In this document: positions 16,130 through 17,938 of the stretch, piece by piece
How the letters are laid out: each line of letters starts with the position of its first letter
Numbering within the stretch: position 1 is the stretch's first letter
Source of the DNA: Bacteroidota bacterium
GTDB lineage: Bacteria > Bacteroidota > Bacteroidia > Bacteroidales > Lentimicrobiaceae
Assembly (NCBI GenBank): GCA_023428585.1
Contig: JAEYXG010000224.1
Coordinates: 1-17,938, forward strand
Direction of reading: 5' to 3'
Length of the DNA: 17,938 nucleotides
Position numbers and translations under genes: made by a program
Notes under the pieces: model-generated
Told to the model about the DNA's origin: nothing
Seen by the model: the letters and a program-made list of their open reading frames with translations, nothing else
Database searches by the model: none

Positions 16130-16282
16130 CTATTTACTCTCTTGTTTGTTAGCATAAAGTTCTTTTTGCTTTTCCTCAATTTTACCTAGTTTTCTATCAA
16201 GCAGATATAAATAAACTGCTAAACCAGAAAAAATTATGGCCATAACCAAAGCCACGACAAGAAATTTATCTTCTCCTACCAT
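16130..16282 (-). CDS. ccmD: CcmD-like small membrane protein
   Basis: A 50-residue gene: ATG is the complement of 16280-16282 and the TAG stop the complement of 16130-16132. The product begins MVGEDKFLVVALVMA, has one membrane helix at about residues 7-27, then YLYLLDRKLGKIEEKQKEL, a basic and then charged helical tail. CcmD proteins are just this size and topology. They hold CcmC and CcmE together so that heme-loaded CcmE can be released, and the LDRKL-type motif after the helix is typical of Bacteroidota members. Position supports it: 10 bases after ccmC and 46 before ccmE, the standard order. It is short enough to be missed by automatic calling. Confidence 0.85.
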   Translation of the reverse strand: MVGEDKFLVVALVMAIIFSGLAVYLYLLDRKLGKIEEKQKELYANKQESK

Positions 16283-16292
16283 TTTATATCAA

Positions 16293-16955
16293 TTAAGGTT
16301 GTTGTTGCAATTCAAGAATTCTCTTACGCTTCCGGATATCGAGAATCCAGAATGCGATTAATATCCATCCGATAGCAGCAGGATAAAAAACCAACCGCAT
16401 GGTAGGATCAAGATCCCCCATTGTAGATGAGTTACCTCCTTTACCCGGGTGAAGTGAGCTGTCAGCTAACCTGGGTAATATTCCGAGAAAAATAACCAGG
16501 AGCATAAAAGCAAATATATTATATACAGCTGAAACACGGGCTCTTAAAGTTTTCTCATCAATAGAGCCCCTTAAGATTGTATAAGCTAGATAAGCCATAA
16601 CACTAACTGCTGCTCCATTTAATTGTGGATCATTGGTCCAAAAATCTCCCCAGGTAAACTTAGCCCATATCATGCCCGTCAAAAGACCAAGCAGTCCAAA
16701 AAACAAACCTGTATTTACAGCCTGTGAAGCAATAAGATCATCTTTAAGTTTCAGACTGCCTAGGTATTTTATGCTATAAAACAATGATGTTCCAAACATA
16801 ATGAACATTGCAAACCACATTGGCACATGAAAAAACAGGTTTCGTATTGTTTGATGTATTACAGGTAAAACAGGCACCTCTACCAAAATACCATAAATTA
16901 TAGAATATAGTATTAACAAAAGCCCGAAAACTTTCCACCAAATACCTTTAATCAT
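16293..16955 (-). CDS. ccmC: Heme handling protein CcmC (CcsA/CcmC family)
   Basis: An inner-membrane protein that binds heme on the outer face and helps attach it to CcmE. It has 220 residues and about six membrane helices. The two external heme-ligand histidines expected for the family appear as His43 (NLFFHVPMW) and His169 (SSLHPGKGG). The tryptophan-rich heme-handling segment is present in divergent form: FTWGDFWTNDPQLNGAA (100-116), with WTND where proteobacterial CcmC has WxWD. Length and helix spacing are normal. It starts 15 bases after ccmB and ends 10 bases before ccmD, so the genes are almost certainly one transcript. Confidence 0.92.
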   Translation of the reverse strand: MIKGIWWKVFGLLLILYSIIYGILVEVPVLPVIHQTIRNLFFHVPMWFAMFIMFGTSLFYSIKYLGSLKLKDDLIASQAVNTGLFFGLLGLLTGMIWAKFTWGDFWTNDPQLNGAAVSVMAYLAYTILRGSIDEKTLRARVSAVYNIFAFMLLVIFLGILPRLADSSLHPGKGGNSSTMGDLDPTMRLVFYPAAIGWILIAFWILDIRKRKRILELQQQP

Positions 16956-16970
16956 AACCTAATTATTAAT

Positions 16971-17627
16971 TTATTTTCGCCAAAGATAAGGAAAAAGGAT
17001 AACTGCCAGAATAACGACCACAGCATCTATCAGTAACAAAGAAGTAAGCGATTTGATCACCTGAAGCACCAAAATATTATCATTCAATGCAAGTTTAAAA
17101 GAATTGATTACCAATAACAGCAATGGAATTACAATAGGAAATCCTAACACAGCCATGAGTGCGGCATTATTTCCAGCACTTGATGCAATTGCTGAGACCA
17201 TTGTCAATGCACTTGCAACGCCTATACAACCTAAGATAAAGGAAGGATAGAATAGCAAGGGATTAAAATCAGGCATTCCAAGAAAAAGGATATATAATAA
17301 AAGGCTTAAGAAACCGAGTGAAACCATCAATAAACTATTGTAGATAATTTTTGATAGAATTATCGAAACAGGTGCTGCGATAGTGAAATAATATAATCTG
17401 CGTGCTGTATGCTCCTGAATAAAGCTCTTGCTAACTGCATTAAAGGCGGCAAATAAAAGTATAATCCAAAAAAGTGCAATCCATCCGGTTTCATCAATGA
17501 TACGACCAAAGGAAAGCTGAACTACAAATACGGTAGAAACAACGTACAGAAGGATTGCATTAAGTGCATATTTTTGACGGATTTCCAGAAGAAAATCTTT
17601 CTTTATCAGTTCAATTATTTCTTTCAA
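16971..17627 (-). CDS. ccmB: Heme exporter membrane subunit CcmB
   Basis: The ABC-type membrane subunit that, with the ATPase CcmA, releases heme-loaded CcmE from CcmC. It has 218 residues (E. coli CcmB about 220) and around six hydrophobic segments. The family-typical start is IIELIKKDFLLEIRQKYALN, an amphipathic helix before the first membrane segment (LLYVVSTVFVVQLSFG). The start codon appears to be TTG (complement of 17625-17627): the only upstream in-frame codon space before a stop (complement of 17640-17642) holds no ATG or GTG, and the N-terminus from TTG matches the family. No ccmA is adjacent; upstream is purA. A -7 element lies 16 bases before the TTG, giving a very short leader. 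Confidence 0.92.
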   Translation of the reverse strand: MKEIIELIKKDFLLEIRQKYALNAILLYVVSTVFVVQLSFGRIIDETGWIALFWIILLFAAFNAVSKSFIQEHTARRLYYFTIAAPVSIILSKIIYNSLLMVSLGFLSLLLYILFLGMPDFNPLLFYPSFILGCIGVASALTMVSAIASSAGNNAALMAVLGFPIVIPLLLLVINSFKLALNDNILVLQVIKSLTSLLLIDAVVVILAVILFPYLWRK

Positions 17628-17642
17628 AAGATGTTTAATTTA

Positions 17643-17650
17643 CAAAGTTA
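17643..17650 (-). promoter_or_regulatory. -7 element of the ccmBCDE unit
   Basis: Reads TAACTTTG on the minus strand, an exact TAnnTTTG match. Transcription would start near 17637, only about 10 bases before the ccmB TTG codon. No -33 TTTG at 19-21 bases is visible. Confidence 0.55.
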
Positions 17651-17737
17651 TCTTACAATGCTGTTAATGTATGGAGCACCTGATCATTGATAATAACCCG
17701 GGAAAATCCTAATCAATTAAGTTGCATTCTTAAGGTG

Positions 17738-17760
17738 TCAATATAGTGATCCAATATTGA
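17738..17760. repeat. Short inverted repeat next to the purA stop
   Basis: TCAATAT (17738-17744) and ATATTGA (17754-17760) form a 7-base, AT-rich stem with a 9-base loop, touching the purA stop codon. There is no T-tract, so a terminator role is doubtful. Confidence 0.3.
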
Positions 17761-17938
17761 TTATCTGTCTATTTTACGAATGATTGTCTGTGTTCGGCCG
17801 GGTCCCAGAGAAATCACCGATACCGGTAAATTGAAGTTTGTCTCAAGATAGCTTATGTACGTCTTAAACGCATCGGGCAGTTCCATCCAATTTGTATGAT
17901 TACTTATAGGCTGATTCCAACCTTGAAGCATAGTAACC
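17761..17938 (-). CDS. purA: Adenylosuccinate synthetase, C-terminal end, cut by window edge
   Basis: The last 58 residues of PurA, which joins IMP and aspartate with GTP to make adenylosuccinate, the first committed step from IMP to AMP. The stop TAA is the complement of 17761-17763, and the frame is open to the window edge. The visible sequence, MLQGWNQPI, then ELPDAFKTYISYLE, then VSVISLGPGRTQTI, fits the family's C-terminus, where a GW..., LP.A..YI.F.E and V.VG.DR.QTI pattern is conserved. The usual Asp in GPDRTQTI is Gly here (GPGRTQTI). It lies in the same direction as ccmB, 133 bases upstream of it. Confidence 0.9.
   Translation of the reverse strand, partial: VTMLQGWNQPISNHTNWMELPDAFKTYISYLETNFNLPVSVISLGPGRTQTIIRKIDR

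Overview
The window looks like part of a Bacteroidota chromosome, probably Bacteroidales/Marinilabiliales-like, with moderate-to-low GC. Three things point there: a SusC/SusD-type outer-membrane pair, lipoprotein signal peptides, and repeated copies of the Bacteroidota -7 promoter element (TAnnTTTG) in front of several genes. I see no tRNA or rRNA gene, CRISPR array, transposase or phage gene.

Layout, left to right. (1) Plus strand, 1-8160: the 3' end of a GT4-type glycosyltransferase, a TPR-repeat sensor histidine kinase with no response regulator in view, the translation factor EttA, histidyl-tRNA synthetase (hisS), histidine ammonia-lyase (hutH) and a small four-helix membrane protein. (2) 8161-8555: a 395-base non-coding, AT-rich leader with several inverted repeats and a consensus -7 element. 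It precedes a SusC-like TonB-dependent transporter gene and its SusD-like lipoprotein partner. The susC-like gene carries an in-frame TGA at codon 522 and otherwise stays open to a normal C-terminus. (3) 13368-13592: two terminators back to back, one for the susCD unit and one for the convergent ornithine aminotransferase gene (rocD), which has a complete -33/-7 promoter. (4) Divergent from rocD, a small lipoprotein gene. (5) Minus strand, 15667-17627: a cytochrome c maturation cluster ccmB-ccmC-ccmD-ccmE. It includes a 50-residue ccmD-like gene that is easy to miss, and its CcmE has Cys in place of the usual heme-binding His (CxxxY). (6) At the right edge, the C-terminal 58 residues of adenylosuccinate synthetase (purA).

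The genes are mostly core housekeeping functions in short transcription units rather than one pathway. Functional links I can support: SusC-like and SusD-like proteins form one nutrient-import complex; CcmB, C, D and E act together in heme delivery for c-type cytochromes; HutH and ornithine aminotransferase both feed amino-acid carbon towards glutamate. I do not see a clearly new multi-gene system. The points most worth checking are the TGA inside susC, the variant CcmE/CcmC chemistry, and the structured susC leader.
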